From Clostridia bacterium (GTDB lineage: Bacteria; Bacillota; Clostridia; Lachnospirales; Anaerotignaceae), in the NCBI GenBank assembly GCA_910575055.1, contig CAJTDC010000002.1:62001-126000 (forward strand): a stretch of 64,000 nucleotides of DNA, written 5' to 3'. Position numbers and translations under genes: made by a program. The notes beneath the pieces are model-generated. The model worked only from the letters and a program-made list of their open reading frames with translations. It did no database searches and had not been told where the DNA came from. Shown piece by piece: positions 35,294 to 44,240 of this stretch (within the stretch, counting starts at the first letter, position 1; the number at the start of each line of letters is the position of its first letter).

Positions 35294-35824
35294 TTATAAC
35301 TCACAATGGTAATATGCTGTTGTGAGTTTCTTTTTTGTCAAAAAAGATTTTTTTCTATGTTTTTTTAACTTTAAAAATACAGTATCTTTTCTTTTTCCAA
35401 ATATATATGCTAGTATTTCTCCTGTATCATGATTGATAGCATACCATAACCATTTTTGCTTCTTTTTATTTTTTACGAAACTCCATAGTTCATCTATTTC
35501 TACTTTTATCATATCAACACATATATTATCTGTTAACATCCTTGATATATCTTTTATGTCACTACCATTTAAGGTCATTGGTATTATTTTATTTTTTACT
35601 TCAGATTTACAAGCATTGTAAGTGTAATCCAATATAAAGCTTGATTTATGACACTGTTTATTATTACAAATATATTGTTGTTTTCCTACTTTTAATGTAC
35701 CATTTTTTGATACATTTTCACTTCCACATACAGGACATTTTACTTTTACTACAGACATTAAAAATCTTCCTCTCTTAATTTTTATTTCTGTAGTACTCCA
35801 CTTTCACTTGTTTAAATACATGAC
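35294..35824 (-). pseudogene. IS1-family insertion sequence remnant with internal deletion
   Basis: The minus-strand frame 35758-35294 begins as IS1 InsA (zinc ribbon CPVCGSENVSKNGT...CNNKQCHKS, then MTLNGSDIKDISRML). It jumps in frame into InsB (VEIDELWSFVKNKKKQKWLWYAI). The recognition helix of InsA and the rest of InsB, including the last catalytic residues, are lost; the frame ends inside the PTS terminator. Similarity to the copy at 61.3-61.7 kb continues to about 35824, which should be the IS end. Confidence 0.8.
35298..35336 (+). terminator. Terminator of the plus-strand PTS operon
   Basis: Stem AACTCACAA/TTGTGAGTT with a T-rich tail. The IS1 remnant abuts it on the right. Confidence 0.8.
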
Positions 35825-36101
35825 CAAAATAATTTTGTTTACTGTTTATAATTCAGAAAACGAAGTTTTCTGCAAAAGTTTTGCCTCGTTTTTTCAAAAG
35901 CGAGTGGAGTTTAAGTTGCAAAACGTCCAGTGGACGTTTATTCTGCAACGACCGAAGCGAAGCTGAGACCAAAATTTCAATGTTTTTCTGCTTCAAGAGT
36001 GTTTTTGAGGGGGAAGAGCGAAGCGATGAGAGAACTTTTCATAAGTGAAAAAAGTTCCTCTATAAAGTGCTCGTTTAGTTACTCCCTATTTTATGAAAAA
36101 T
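35825..36101. other. Intergenic remnant region before island 2
   Basis: No gene supported. A locally G+C-richer patch (about 35880-36035) has short inverted repeats such as ACGTCCAGTGGACGT and GAAGCGAAGC. It resembles the dispersed non-coding repeats often seen at rearranged sites in Clostridia. Confidence 0.35.
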
Positions 36102-36155
36102 TTGACACACAATATAAAATATGATAGTATTATAATACTATACAAAACGATTTGT
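36102..36155 (+). promoter_or_regulatory. Promoter and BlaI-type operator of island 2
   Basis: TTGACA (36102-36107), 17 nt, TAGTAT (36125-36130). It overlaps the perfect palindrome ATAGTATTATAATACTAT (36124-36141) and is followed by ACAAAACGATTTGT (36142-36155). The stretch TATACAAAAC-N4-TTGTTTAAT recurs at a second promoter at 37984-38004. Confidence 0.75.
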
Positions 36156-36176
36156 TTAATAAAAGGAGGAAATAGA

Positions 36177-36563
36177 ATGGGAAATTTAATTAGGGTTTCT
36201 GATGCAGAAATGAAAGTGATGGAAAAAGTATGGGAAAAGGGAGATATGGTTACTGTTTTAGAATTAATTTCTATGTTGACAGAAGAAGAAAAAGAAGGTA
36301 TATGGATTTATCAAAAGGTAGCAACTTTTTTAACTCGTCTTGAAAAAAAAGGTATGGTTTCAAAAATGAAAAAGGAAAAATTAGTATATTATTATCCTTT
36401 AATCAGCAGAGAGCAATATAACGAAGATGCTGCAAAAGAATTAATTAATACAAGATTTGGAGGTTCCTTAAAAGGGTTTTTAACTGCTTTTTCAAAAAAC
36501 AATATCAGCAAAAAGGAAATAGAAGAAGTAAAGGAGTGGATAAATCATTTTAATCATCAATAA
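36177..36563 (+). CDS. BlaI/MecI-family repressor, island 2
   Basis: A 128-aa winged-helix repressor (SDAEMKVMEKVWEKGDMVTV, then WIYQKVATFLTRLEKKGMV). The ATG at 36177 follows AAAGGAGG; an upstream in-frame ATG at 36093 lies before the promoter and is not used. Probable autorepressor through the palindromes at 36124-36155, and repressor of the secreted-protein genes through the related site at 37987. Its partner protease follows after 7 nt. Confidence 0.87.
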   Translation: MGNLIRVSDAEMKVMEKVWEKGDMVTVLELISMLTEEEKEGIWIYQKVATFLTRLEKKGMVSKMKKEKLVYYYPLISREQYNEDAAKELINTRFGGSLKGFLTAFSKNNISKKEIEEVKEWINHFNHQ

Positions 36564-36570
36564 TGTTTTT

Positions 36571-37938
36571 ATGTTAGCTGTTATGGCGTTTATCTGCGGT
36601 TTTTTATTTAGTATAGTCTATTTTTTATTAACAAGATTTGTTTATCAAACGACTTCATCAAAACTTATGATTATGATTAATATCATTGCAGTATGTTCTT
36701 TTTTAATACCATTTTGTATGATGTTATTTATACCAGAAGAAACAGAAGTATTTTTTGGTGAATATAACATTAATGTTATGTTAAGTAATGAATGGCAATG
36801 TTTACTATTTGAGAAACTGCATGATTTTATGAATTATATCAATATTATTTGGTTATTTGGTGTGATATTCTTTTTGTTTTTCAATATTTATGAATATATC
36901 ACATTCATTCAAAAAGTAAAAAAGAAAAGTTTTCACATACAAGATGATATGTGGGAAATTATCATTAAAAGAGTAACAAAAAAATGGAACTGTAATAAAA
37001 AAGTACATATTGTTGGCAATCCAGAAATTTTTGAGCCATGTGTAGTAGGAATAAGAGAACATTATGTTATTATTCCAGCAAAATTAATTGATAGACTAAC
37101 AGTAGAAGAAATAGAACTCATACTAAGCCATGAATTTTTTCATATAAAACATAATGATGCTTTATTGAATTTTTTGATGGTAGTATTGACTTCTTTTCAT
37201 TGGTTTAACCCTATATTTTACTTTATAAGGCAAAATTTATATGAGTATATTGAAATCAACTGTGATGAGGAAGTTACTCATAATTTTGATGAAGAAAAGA
37301 AAATTTTATATTGTAAACTTATTGTGAAAATAATAGAGGAAAGTAAAGAGTATAAAAAATGGAAAAGTTATGTAGTTTGTATTGGTGGAAGTAATAAAAA
37401 AGAATATTTTAGGAGGATTGAATGTATTATGAGTAAAAAGAGAAAAGGAAGTATTGTAAAAAATGTAGCAGTTTTAACAGTAGCATGTGCTTGGTTGTTT
37501 GAGTCAACAACGATTGCAAAAAATATGGATACTACAGTAAGACAACTATTTTCTAACAGAGTGCATATTACAAATGCAGAAACTACAGAAATAATACTTG
37601 GTTTAGAAATTCCTGAAGAGGAAGTGCCAGAAGTAAGAGATGCTTCTTACATAGAGCCAATTCCAGAAAATCAGCTTATTGTAGAAAATAATCCAGATGT
37701 TAGTTATAAACTTTTTTTTGAAGATGGGACTTCTATTCCATACTATGGAGCAGAAATAGAAGAAAGTAGAGCAGGTCATACCCATACACTAAAAAACACT
37801 ACAACAACAGAACATACAAAATTGAAAGATGGTTCTTGTGAAACAAAGTATTATGAAGCAAGATATTGTGTGGATTGTGGAAAAGTTTTTACTGGGGATG
37901 TAATTAATGTAGTTACATATACGAAATGTATTCATTAA
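36571..37938 (+). CDS. M56-family (BlaR1-like) membrane metalloprotease sensor, island 2
   Basis: A 455-aa protein with about three to four N-terminal membrane segments and a protease domain with HEFFH (about 187-191), followed by HWFNP and EINCDEE. A last membrane segment (about 295-315) leads to an extracellular tail. As in the island 1 paralogue, the tail is Cys/His-rich: HTHTL, DGSCETKYYEARYCVDCG and a C-terminal KCIH. No penicillin-binding domain is present. It begins with TTG or ATG near 36571. An internal AGGAGG and in-frame ATG at 37429 precede the final membrane segment. Confidence 0.8.
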   Translation: MLAVMAFICGFLFSIVYFLLTRFVYQTTSSKLMIMINIIAVCSFLIPFCMMLFIPEETEVFFGEYNINVMLSNEWQCLLFEKLHDFMNYINIIWLFGVIFFLFFNIYEYITFIQKVKKKSFHIQDDMWEIIIKRVTKKWNCNKKVHIVGNPEIFEPCVVGIREHYVIIPAKLIDRLTVEEIELILSHEFFHIKHNDALLNFLMVVLTSFHWFNPIFYFIRQNLYEYIEINCDEEVTHNFDEEKKILYCKLIVKIIEESKEYKKWKSYVVCIGGSNKKEYFRRIECIMSKKRKGSIVKNVAVLTVACAWLFESTTIAKNMDTTVRQLFSNRVHITNAETTEIILGLEIPEEEVPEVRDASYIEPIPENQLIVENNPDVSYKLFFEDGTSIPYYGAEIEESRAGHTHTLKNTTTTEHTKLKDGSCETKYYEARYCVDCGKVFTGDVINVVTYTKCIH

Positions 37939-37954
37939 AAATAACATAAAAATA

Positions 37955-38000
37955 TTGACATATTATGCTTGATATGATAATATTATACAAAACAAATTGT
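37955..38000 (+). promoter_or_regulatory. Second BlaI-type promoter/operator in island 2
   Basis: TTGACA (37955-37960), 17 nt, TAATAT (37978-37983), then ACAAAACAAATTGT (37987-38000). Alignment with 36135-36160 shows about 27 of 31 shared bases. It drives the secreted-protein genes from 38159. Confidence 0.72.
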
Positions 38001-38027
38001 TTAATTAAAAAAGAAAAAGCAATAAAA

Positions 38028-38100
38028 AAATACCCTAATATAAAAAGAAAATGTTTTGTGTGTCGAAAATACTTAAAATTTTATTTTATATAAGGTATTT
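38028..38100 (+). promoter_or_regulatory. Long hairpin upstream of secreted genes, island 2
   Basis: Inverted repeat AAATACCCTAATATAAAA (38028-38045) with TTTTATATAAGGTATTT (38084-38100). Inner text ATGTTTTGTGTGTCG recalls the GTTTTGTATTGC of the island 1 modules, and size and position agree. No mini-ORF is present here. Confidence 0.5.
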
Positions 38101-38158
38101 ATATTAAAACAACAAATAGCATAAAAAATTTTAAATGTTAATTTTAGGAGGGAGAATT

Positions 38159-38593
38159 ATGAAGAAAGCAATAACAACAATATTACTTGCTTGTACAATG
38201 ATTTTACCTAATACAATAGGTACAATTGCACAAGAGATTGATGAAGTTAATGAAATCAATGAAGTTACTACACAAACTACAGGAGAGCAAAAAAAAGGAC
38301 TAAGATTAAATGTAAGTATGACTACATTTTTGTATATGGATAAGTGGACTAATTTAACATCAGATAACAACTTATTTACTGCAAATATTGATGTTACAAA
38401 TGTTGATGGTAATGAGGCTGATATTAAAGTGAGAGTTATTAATGAAGAAGGGAATGTAATTTGTGAACCAAAAATTATTTATGTGGGAAATACATTAAGA
38501 TTTGGTCCAATTCCTGCTAATACAGGAAAATATATCGTTCAAGCTCAATCAATAAACTATTCAGGATATTTTAATCTAAAAGTAAAAGATTAA
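38159..38593 (+). CDS. Small secreted beta-sandwich-like protein, island 2
   Basis: A 144-aa protein. A signal peptide (KKAITTILLACTMILPNTIG) is followed by a Thr/Glu-rich linker and a domain of about 95 residues (DVTNVDGNEADIKVRVINEEGNV...ANTGKYIVQAQSINYSGYFNLKVKD) whose strand pattern suggests an immunoglobulin-like fold. The ATG at 38159 follows AGGAGGGAG. The next gene is a paralogue. Not recognised beyond that; expected to be released under BlaI control. Confidence 0.7.
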   Translation: MKKAITTILLACTMILPNTIGTIAQEIDEVNEINEVTTQTTGEQKKGLRLNVSMTTFLYMDKWTNLTSDNNLFTANIDVTNVDGNEADIKVRVINEEGNVICEPKIIYVGNTLRFGPIPANTGKYIVQAQSINYSGYFNLKVKD

Positions 38594-38612
38594 ACGAAAA
38601 GGAGATTTTAGT

Positions 38613-39050
38613 ATGAAAAGATATTTCGCTAGCTTTTTAATGATATGTTCAATTTTTTTATTAAATACTAGTGTATGGGCTTCAGAAAATTTTGATTTAA
38701 TACAAGAAGAAACAAATTTATTGAAAACAGAAACAAGAGCTTCTAATACATATACAGTTAATTTAACACAATCACCAAAAGATATATGTAGATATAGTTT
38801 TACAGGTTCTGTAGGACACCATAAAGTTACTGTAACAAATCATATAAACGGAAGTAGTGATATTTATGTTCGTATTATTGATCCTTATGGCAAAATTATT
38901 ATTTATGATAAGTTTATAAGAAGAGGAGAAACAGTAGAAATAGGTAATGTATATGAATCAGAGTATATTGTACAAGCTTTATGTTCTACTTCTTCTGGGT
39001 CAAAGAATACTTTAACAGTAAAGTATACTCCTTATGCACTTGTACGATAA
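38613..39050 (+). CDS. Small secreted beta-sandwich-like protein, paralogue
   Basis: A 145-aa protein with signal peptide (FASFLMICSIFLLNTSVWA). Its domain shares the core of the preceding protein (SDIYVRIIDPYGKIIIYDKFIRRGETVEIG...SEYIVQALCST). AAAGGAG precedes the ATG, 19 nt after the previous stop, so the two are co-transcribed. Function unknown. Confidence 0.7.
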   Translation: MKRYFASFLMICSIFLLNTSVWASENFDLIQEETNLLKTETRASNTYTVNLTQSPKDICRYSFTGSVGHHKVTVTNHINGSSDIYVRIIDPYGKIIIYDKFIRRGETVEIGNVYESEYIVQALCSTSSGSKNTLTVKYTPYALVR

Positions 39051-39075
39051 GGTAAAAATTTACGTTACATAAAAA

Positions 39076-39486
39076 ATGTTTTTATTTGATTTTAAGTATT
39101 GTAGTAATTATAATTTGTATTTTTTTCAGGATTTTATTCCTGTAAGTTCTTTAAATGATGATTGGACAAATGTATATGAGTTAGAAGAAAAAGAGTATTC
39201 CCGTTGTATAGAAATAACAAACCATATTATGAATGAAAATGTGTATAACGTTAGATATGTTAATACAAATACGAATGATATTAACAATATGGTACAAGTT
39301 AAGGCTGGTATAAATAAAATAAGTAAATTAGAAGCAAATAGTAGTTTTAATATTGACATAAAAAGGGTTTCAGAACCAAATTTAAAAAGAGAAGATAAAA
39401 ATTTACTTTTTTATATTTATGTGTATCCTGATAACATTTTTAGTCGTTTTATTAGAAATTTTATTAATTTTGTTAGTTTGATTTAA
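39076..39486 (+). pseudogene. Degenerate third member of the secreted family
   Basis: An open frame of 136 codons has no signal peptide and no ribosome site. From DDWTNVYELEEKEYS through YNVRYVNTNTNDINN to NSSFNIDIKRV it aligns with the domain of 38159-38593. The 5' end is lost and the C-terminus runs into unrelated hydrophobic residues. Confidence 0.6.
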
Positions 39487-39752
39487 AATTAAATTATTTA
39501 GTAATTCTTTTTGATAAACAAATTTTTTTTAAGATTAAAATTTTAAAAATTCTAGTTTAACTATCACTATACAAAAGATGGAGGACGTACTTATACATTA
39601 AGTAACTTACAACAAGTTAATTAATTAAAATAAAAACACTATAACAATTTCCGTGTAAAATTATTGCAAAAGAGAGAAATTAATTTTATTATTAAAGTAA
39701 TCTTTTTTGCAATAATTTATTTTAATGTATTATATATAAGGAGGAAAGGGAT
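39487..39752 (+). other. Intergenic region with a gene-tail remnant
   Basis: A short open segment at 39556-39624 reads FNYHYTKDGGRTYTLSNLQQV-stop, like the end of another secreted-family copy, without a start. A/T-rich sequence with inverted repeat TTTTGCAATAA...TTATTGCAAAA (about 39661-39717) lies before the next gene and may form a hairpin in its leader. Confidence 0.4.
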
Positions 39753-41204
39753 ATGTTTGTAGGAAGAATTGGATTTCAACAAAATTTTCAAACAGGCTTT
39801 TTATCAGGGCAACAAAAAACACTATCTAGATTGCAGCAGTCTATTCAGCAGTCAAAAGTGCAAAATAATAAGGATACTTTTACACAGTCATCACATCACA
39901 CCATCTATTTAGAAACAGATAAGGGAGTAAATAGATTAACTCCGCTTACAACAGAACCAATTCCTTGCCGTTTATTGAGTGAAGTTCATCCAGAAAGTGT
40001 AATAAAATTTGATAAACCATCTGGCTTTGCACAACACTATAACTATTCAGAAGAAGATGCTTTGATATATCAATATTACAAAAAAAATTGTTATAAATCA
40101 TGGAATGTTACATCTGATAAATTCGTTATGACAGAAGATGCAACGGAGGAAGAAATCAAAAACTACACATTAAAAATGGTGGAAGTTGGTATGAATCAAT
40201 TTGTAAGAGATTCTTTGAAAGACACAGTAACAAAGGAGGAATTAGAAAATTTCAGACAGGAATTGATAAAAAATGGTGTAGATGATGAAATTGACTGGTG
40301 GGAAGTGAATTGTGATTCTGCTTATGTTACAATGGGTACATCACCTGAATATTTAGAGCAGGATATAGATTATATTTGCTCCAGATATGTAGCATTAAAA
40401 AATCGCATTGAAAATCAATATACTGGAGAAGAAAAAGAAAAAAATATGCAAATTCTCAATGAAATATATAACAATAAAAGAGAAGACTTTGTGTCTTATT
40501 ATGCAAAAGATGTTGGTAGTTTTTTTGAAAATTTGGGGCAATCAGGTGTTTCAGAAGATATGAAAAACAGTTTAAATGCAATTATAGACCAAAAAATTGC
40601 AGAATATGAAGACTATATTGCAAAAAATGAAAACTTTGCTTCTATTTCAAATGAAGAAGATACTTGGCTTTATCAAGATGATGCGTTCATGGCAGCTCAG
40701 CTCCGCAAAAGTATGGCAGCTTCTAAAGGTATCACAGAAAATATAGATGCAAAAAGTAAGTACGATTATCACCATAGCAATAGATTTGATTTTTCAGAAT
40801 ATTTGCAAAATAATGTAAAAGGAAATATAACAGGAGAAAATTTGACAAATAAAACAGAAAAAGAGTTTTCTTATTCTTTGGAAGATTTAAAATTTGCAGG
40901 AATTTATGCAAATACTATGCAAAGCTACTTAGATGCTTCTTATTGGGGATATGGTAACAAAAATAATGATACAGCATTAGGAAAACAATTTGCACAGGAG
41001 TTTCGTAATATAAAAAACATTACTTCAAAGCTAAATGTTGGAGAAAATTTGAAAAAAACAATCGAAAAAACATTTCGACCTTTTCTAAATAAGCTGATGG
41101 ATAAAATAGATAAAGGCATTGAAGAAAATAGAAAAGACCCTCTTTTTAACCTTCGATTTAGTTATATTAATAGAATTGCTGTTTTTAATGCTTTTTCTGT
41201 ATAA
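39753..41204 (+). CDS. Large cytosolic protein of unknown function (483 aa)
   Basis: A 483-aa protein with no signal peptide or membrane segment. The N-terminal 60 residues are Gln/Ser-rich and low-complexity. The rest is mostly helical and acidic, with a probable coiled region around 190-330. AAGGAGG precedes the ATG. The N-terminus (MFVGRIGFQQNFQTG) is unlike any family I recognise. It follows island 2 and could be an intracellular effector or target, but there is no evidence for a link other than position. Confidence 0.6.
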   Translation: MFVGRIGFQQNFQTGFLSGQQKTLSRLQQSIQQSKVQNNKDTFTQSSHHTIYLETDKGVNRLTPLTTEPIPCRLLSEVHPESVIKFDKPSGFAQHYNYSEEDALIYQYYKKNCYKSWNVTSDKFVMTEDATEEEIKNYTLKMVEVGMNQFVRDSLKDTVTKEELENFRQELIKNGVDDEIDWWEVNCDSAYVTMGTSPEYLEQDIDYICSRYVALKNRIENQYTGEEKEKNMQILNEIYNNKREDFVSYYAKDVGSFFENLGQSGVSEDMKNSLNAIIDQKIAEYEDYIAKNENFASISNEEDTWLYQDDAFMAAQLRKSMAASKGITENIDAKSKYDYHHSNRFDFSEYLQNNVKGNITGENLTNKTEKEFSYSLEDLKFAGIYANTMQSYLDASYWGYGNKNNDTALGKQFAQEFRNIKNITSKLNVGENLKKTIEKTFRPFLNKLMDKIDKGIEENRKDPLFNLRFSYINRIAVFNAFSV

Positions 41205-41212
41205 AATTATAT

Positions 41213-41243
41213 AGACAGTCACTTAAAATGGCTGTCTAAATTT
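41213..41243 (+). terminator. Weak hairpin terminator
   Basis: Stem TAGACAG/CTGTCTA followed by AATTTTT, 8 nt after the 483-aa gene. Confidence 0.5.
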
Positions 41244-41302
41244 TTAATATAAATCTCTTCATAATCTATAATTTCATCATTATAATATACATTATTTGTT
41301 AT

Positions 41303-41461
41303 TGTATTAAAGTAGAAAAATCTGCTTTGCATAAGGCAGGACGGGTTATTTTAGAAAGCCACTTGAAATATTGCATTTCTGAAGGTATGGAAAATGATGA
41401 TATAGAAGAAATCATAAAAAGTTTTTCAAAAACAATAGAAAGATTTGCGAATATGAAATAA
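41303..41461 (+). pseudogene. CsoR/FrmR-family metal-sensing repressor, 3' fragment
   Basis: The open frame reads VEKSALHKAGRVILESHLKYCI...IEEIIKSFSKTIERF, matching the last two helices of the CsoR/RcnR family, including the H-x-x-x-C metal ligand pair. The DNA-binding N-terminal half is absent and no start codon or ribosome site exists. Confidence 0.65.
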
Positions 41462-41893
41462 AAAATAGCGTAATAACACTTTGATAACATTATTTGAAAT
41501 AGACTATATACATAATGAAATAAAAAACAAATGAAGTCAAATAAAACTAAATTTCTCATACAAAACTGTATAGAACTAAGTTTTAGTTTGAAAGTGGGAA
41601 TAATATCAACAAACCCAAGAAGTCATATAAACATTGGCTTTTTGAAAGATAAAAATACATTAAATACTATTTATTTTAGGAGAGTAAATTTGACAATAGA
41701 AATACCATTAAGAACAGTAAAGTTTTAAATGATAACAAAATAAAATTCCTTTGTCAAGAGATAAAACAGAAGCGTGGCACACTACTATTATTCAGATAAT
41801 TAATCAGCGATAGCTGAAAAAGCCCTGCAGAAACACAAACAGTCACAAGGCTGTCATATTTTTGTTGGCTTGCTGACAAAAATAACAATAAAA
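41462..41893. other. Intergenic region without a supported gene
   Basis: Mostly AT-rich. A patch at 41760-41880 (GAAGCGTGGCAC, AAAGCCCTGCAG, CAGTCACAAGGCTGTC) is richer in G+C and looks like decayed insertion-element DNA. A 65-codon open frame at 41531-41728 has no ribosome site or similarity. Confidence 0.35.
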
Positions 41894-42766
41894 TTATCTA
41901 TATTGCAAATATTCTATAAACTTTTTAACAACTAATGATATTGTTTTTTTATCTTTCATAGCAATAACTATATTTCTATATGCAGGAATATCAAGTTCTT
42001 TTGTAATGATTTTATAAGGAATTCGTTTTAGTATAAGTTCAGGCAAAATACTAATCCCTAGACCACTTTCTACCATTGACATTACAGCATAGTCATCCCA
42101 TGTTGTAAAACGTATTTTTGGCATTATACCGCTTTTTTCAAATATTTCTGATATTTCTGATTTTGCACCTTTTTCAAGTAACATAAAAGGCTCATTACAT
42201 AAATCTGAAACAGATACTTTTTCTTTTTGGGCTAAATGGTGATTTTCTGGTAAAACAACAAGTAATTTATCTTGTTCTAAAAATATTGTTTCAAATTCTG
42301 AAAGAGTAGGTAAACGTAAAAAGCCACAATCTACACGTCCTTCTAATATCCAGTTTTCAATTTCTGTATAATCTCCAAGCAGTAGTTCATAATCAATATT
42401 ACTATATTTTTTTTGAAATTCTTTAATAATATTAGGCAGCCAATGTGTGGCAACGCTTGAAAATGTACCAATACGAATTATTCCAGATTGTAGACCATTC
42501 AAATTATCTACTTGCATTTGTAATTTTCGATATTCTTCACATAAATTTTTAGCATACGGCAATATAGACAATCCATCAGAAGTCAGTTTGACACCTGCCT
42601 TACTTCTTTCCAAAAGTGTAATGTTCCATTCATTTTCTAAATCATTTATCATACGACTAATAGCAGATTGGGAGTAATTCAATATTTCTCCTGCTTTGGT
42701 AAAACTTCCATATTCTACAGTTGTTACAAAAGCCAGATATTTTATAATATTCCATTCCATTTCCAC
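41894..42766 (-). CDS. LysR-family transcriptional regulator (proline locus)
   Basis: A 290-aa LysR regulator, paralogous to 5138-6004: the HTH (FTKAGEILNYSQSAISRMI) and effector domain (SGIIRIGTFSSVATHWLP) align throughout. It may start at 42766 or at ATG 42760; the ribosome site is weak. It is divergent from the deacylase-proB genes, the usual LysR arrangement, and probably controls them. Confidence 0.9.
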   Translation of the reverse strand: MEMEWNIIKYLAFVTTVEYGSFTKAGEILNYSQSAISRMINDLENEWNITLLERSKAGVKLTSDGLSILPYAKNLCEEYRKLQMQVDNLNGLQSGIIRIGTFSSVATHWLPNIIKEFQKKYSNIDYELLLGDYTEIENWILEGRVDCGFLRLPTLSEFETIFLEQDKLLVVLPENHHLAQKEKVSVSDLCNEPFMLLEKGAKSEISEIFEKSGIMPKIRFTTWDDYAVMSMVESGLGISILPELILKRIPYKIITKELDIPAYRNIVIAMKDKKTISLVVKKFIEYLQYR

Positions 42767-42800
42767 ACCAACTTTACGACATTATTTTAGTATCTATTCT

Positions 42801-42815
42801 ATATTATCATAATAT
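42801..42815. promoter_or_regulatory. LysR-type operator candidate
   Basis: Palindrome ATATTAT-C-ATAATAT fits the T-N11-A rule for LysR sites and lies in the divergent region between the regulator and the deacylase gene. TATAAT at about 42856 could be the -10 box of the rightward promoter. Confidence 0.5.
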
Positions 42816-42900
42816 TTATTACAAACATTCGTTTTTATAATTCATTATTGTATGCTATAATCATTGTCAAGTCAATAAAGAATAAAAAAGGAGTATTTTT

Positions 42901-43443
42901 ATGTTTTATATCAGCGATATTTTTACAGAAAAACCAAACACTACAACTACTATTTTACAAAAAGAAGTTTATAACACATTAGAAAAATTAAATATTTCAT
43001 TTCAGCGTGTAGAAACAGATGAAGTAATTACAATGAATGATTGTATTTTTATCAATAAAGTGTTAAATATGAATATGGTTAAAACATTATTTTTGTGTAA
43101 TAGACAAAAAACGAATTTTTATTTGTTTATTATAAAGGGAGATAAAATGTTTCATTCTAAAGAATTTAGTAAGGCATTAGGAATTGCAAGAGTATCTTTT
43201 GCTTCAGCAGAACAAATGGAGTATATGCTTGGAACAAAAGTAGGAGCAGCAACTATTTTTAGTGCTTTACTTGACAAACAAAATCAAATAAACATTATTA
43301 TGGATAGTGATGTAGCAAATGAAAAATGGTATGGTTGTAGTGACGGTACAACAACAGGATATATAAAATTGCTAACAAAAGACATATTCCGTTTTTTAGA
43401 ATATACAAGTCACAAGATAACGATTGTGGAGGGATTATCATGA
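42901..43443 (+). CDS. Free-standing prolyl-tRNA editing domain (YbaK/ProXp type)
   Basis: A 180-aa protein of the YbaK/aminoacyl-tRNA deacylase superfamily, prolyl-tRNA-synthetase-associated domain type (ProXp-ala/PrdX group). Marks are the lysine in MVKTLFLCN, then VGAATIFSALLDKQNQI near residue 118. These enzymes remove mischarged Ala or Cys from tRNA-Pro. It overlaps proB by 4 nt (ATGA), so it is translationally coupled to proline synthesis. AAAGGAG precedes the ATG. Confidence 0.82.
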   Translation: MFYISDIFTEKPNTTTTILQKEVYNTLEKLNISFQRVETDEVITMNDCIFINKVLNMNMVKTLFLCNRQKTNFYLFIIKGDKMFHSKEFSKALGIARVSFASAEQMEYMLGTKVGAATIFSALLDKQNQINIIMDSDVANEKWYGCSDGTTTGYIKLLTKDIFRFLEYTSHKITIVEGLS

Positions 43444-44240
43444 ATTTATATAAAAATAGAGTAGTTATTAAAGTAGGAACGTCTACATTAACAAACGATT
43501 TAGGACAAAACAATATTAAAATTTTCGATAAATTAGCCTGTGTGTTATCAGATATTCAAAATATGGGTTATGAAATCATACTTGTTTCTTCTGGTGCGAT
43601 TGTAGTAGGAGCAAATAAATTAAAAATGAAAACACGTCCATCTACAATGAAAATGAAACAAGCAGCAGCGGCAGTAGGACAATGCAGTATATTGTATTTA
43701 TATGACAAGTTTTTTCATGATTATGATAAAACGATTGCACAAATTTTATTAAATGCAGAGGATATAGAAGCAGAAGAAAAGAAAGAAAACATTATCAATA
43801 CCTTTCATACATTGCTTGAAATGGGCATTATTCCTATTGTAAATGAAAATGATTCTGTAAGTTATACAGAAATAGAATCAGAAGATAGACTATTTGGTGA
43901 TAATGATATGCTTTCTGCGGTAGTAGCAGTATTATGTAAGGCACAAAAATTAGTCATATTTTCTGATATAGATGGTTTTTATGACAAAGACCCTAGACTT
44001 TATACAGATGCAAAACAAATAAAATATATTGAAAATATTGATGAGCAAATTTTTTCTTTTGCTGGTGGAGCCGGTTCTAGAAGAGGTACAGGCGGTATGA
44101 AAACAAAATTACAGGCTGCAAAACTTGCAACAAATCAAGGAATTGATACTATCATTACAAATGGAAAAAATCCAGAAACATTGTATAAAATTATAAAAGA
44201 AGAAATCGTTGGAACATTACTGAAAGGAAAAAGAATATGA
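43440..44240 (+). CDS. proB: Glutamate 5-kinase
   Basis: A 266-aa amino-acid kinase, first step of proline synthesis from glutamate (ATP-dependent). Motifs are VIKVGTSTLT at the start, VSSGAIVVGANKL, and FGDNDMLSA with SDIDGFYDKDPR; the substrate loop GGMKTKLQAAK is present. It lacks the C-terminal PUA domain of E. coli ProB, as many Firmicute forms do. proA is not adjacent in this window. Confidence 0.93.
   Translation: MNLYKNRVVIKVGTSTLTNDLGQNNIKIFDKLACVLSDIQNMGYEIILVSSGAIVVGANKLKMKTRPSTMKMKQAAAAVGQCSILYLYDKFFHDYDKTIAQILLNAEDIEAEEKKENIINTFHTLLEMGIIPIVNENDSVSYTEIESEDRLFGDNDMLSAVVAVLCKAQKLVIFSDIDGFYDKDPRLYTDAKQIKYIENIDEQIFSFAGGAGSRRGTGGMKTKLQAAKLATNQGIDTIITNGKNPETLYKIIKEEIVGTLLKGKRI

Noticed and set aside
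41531-41728. 65-codon plus-strand frame
   Set aside because: No ribosome site or recognisable sequence, AT-rich intergenic DNA.
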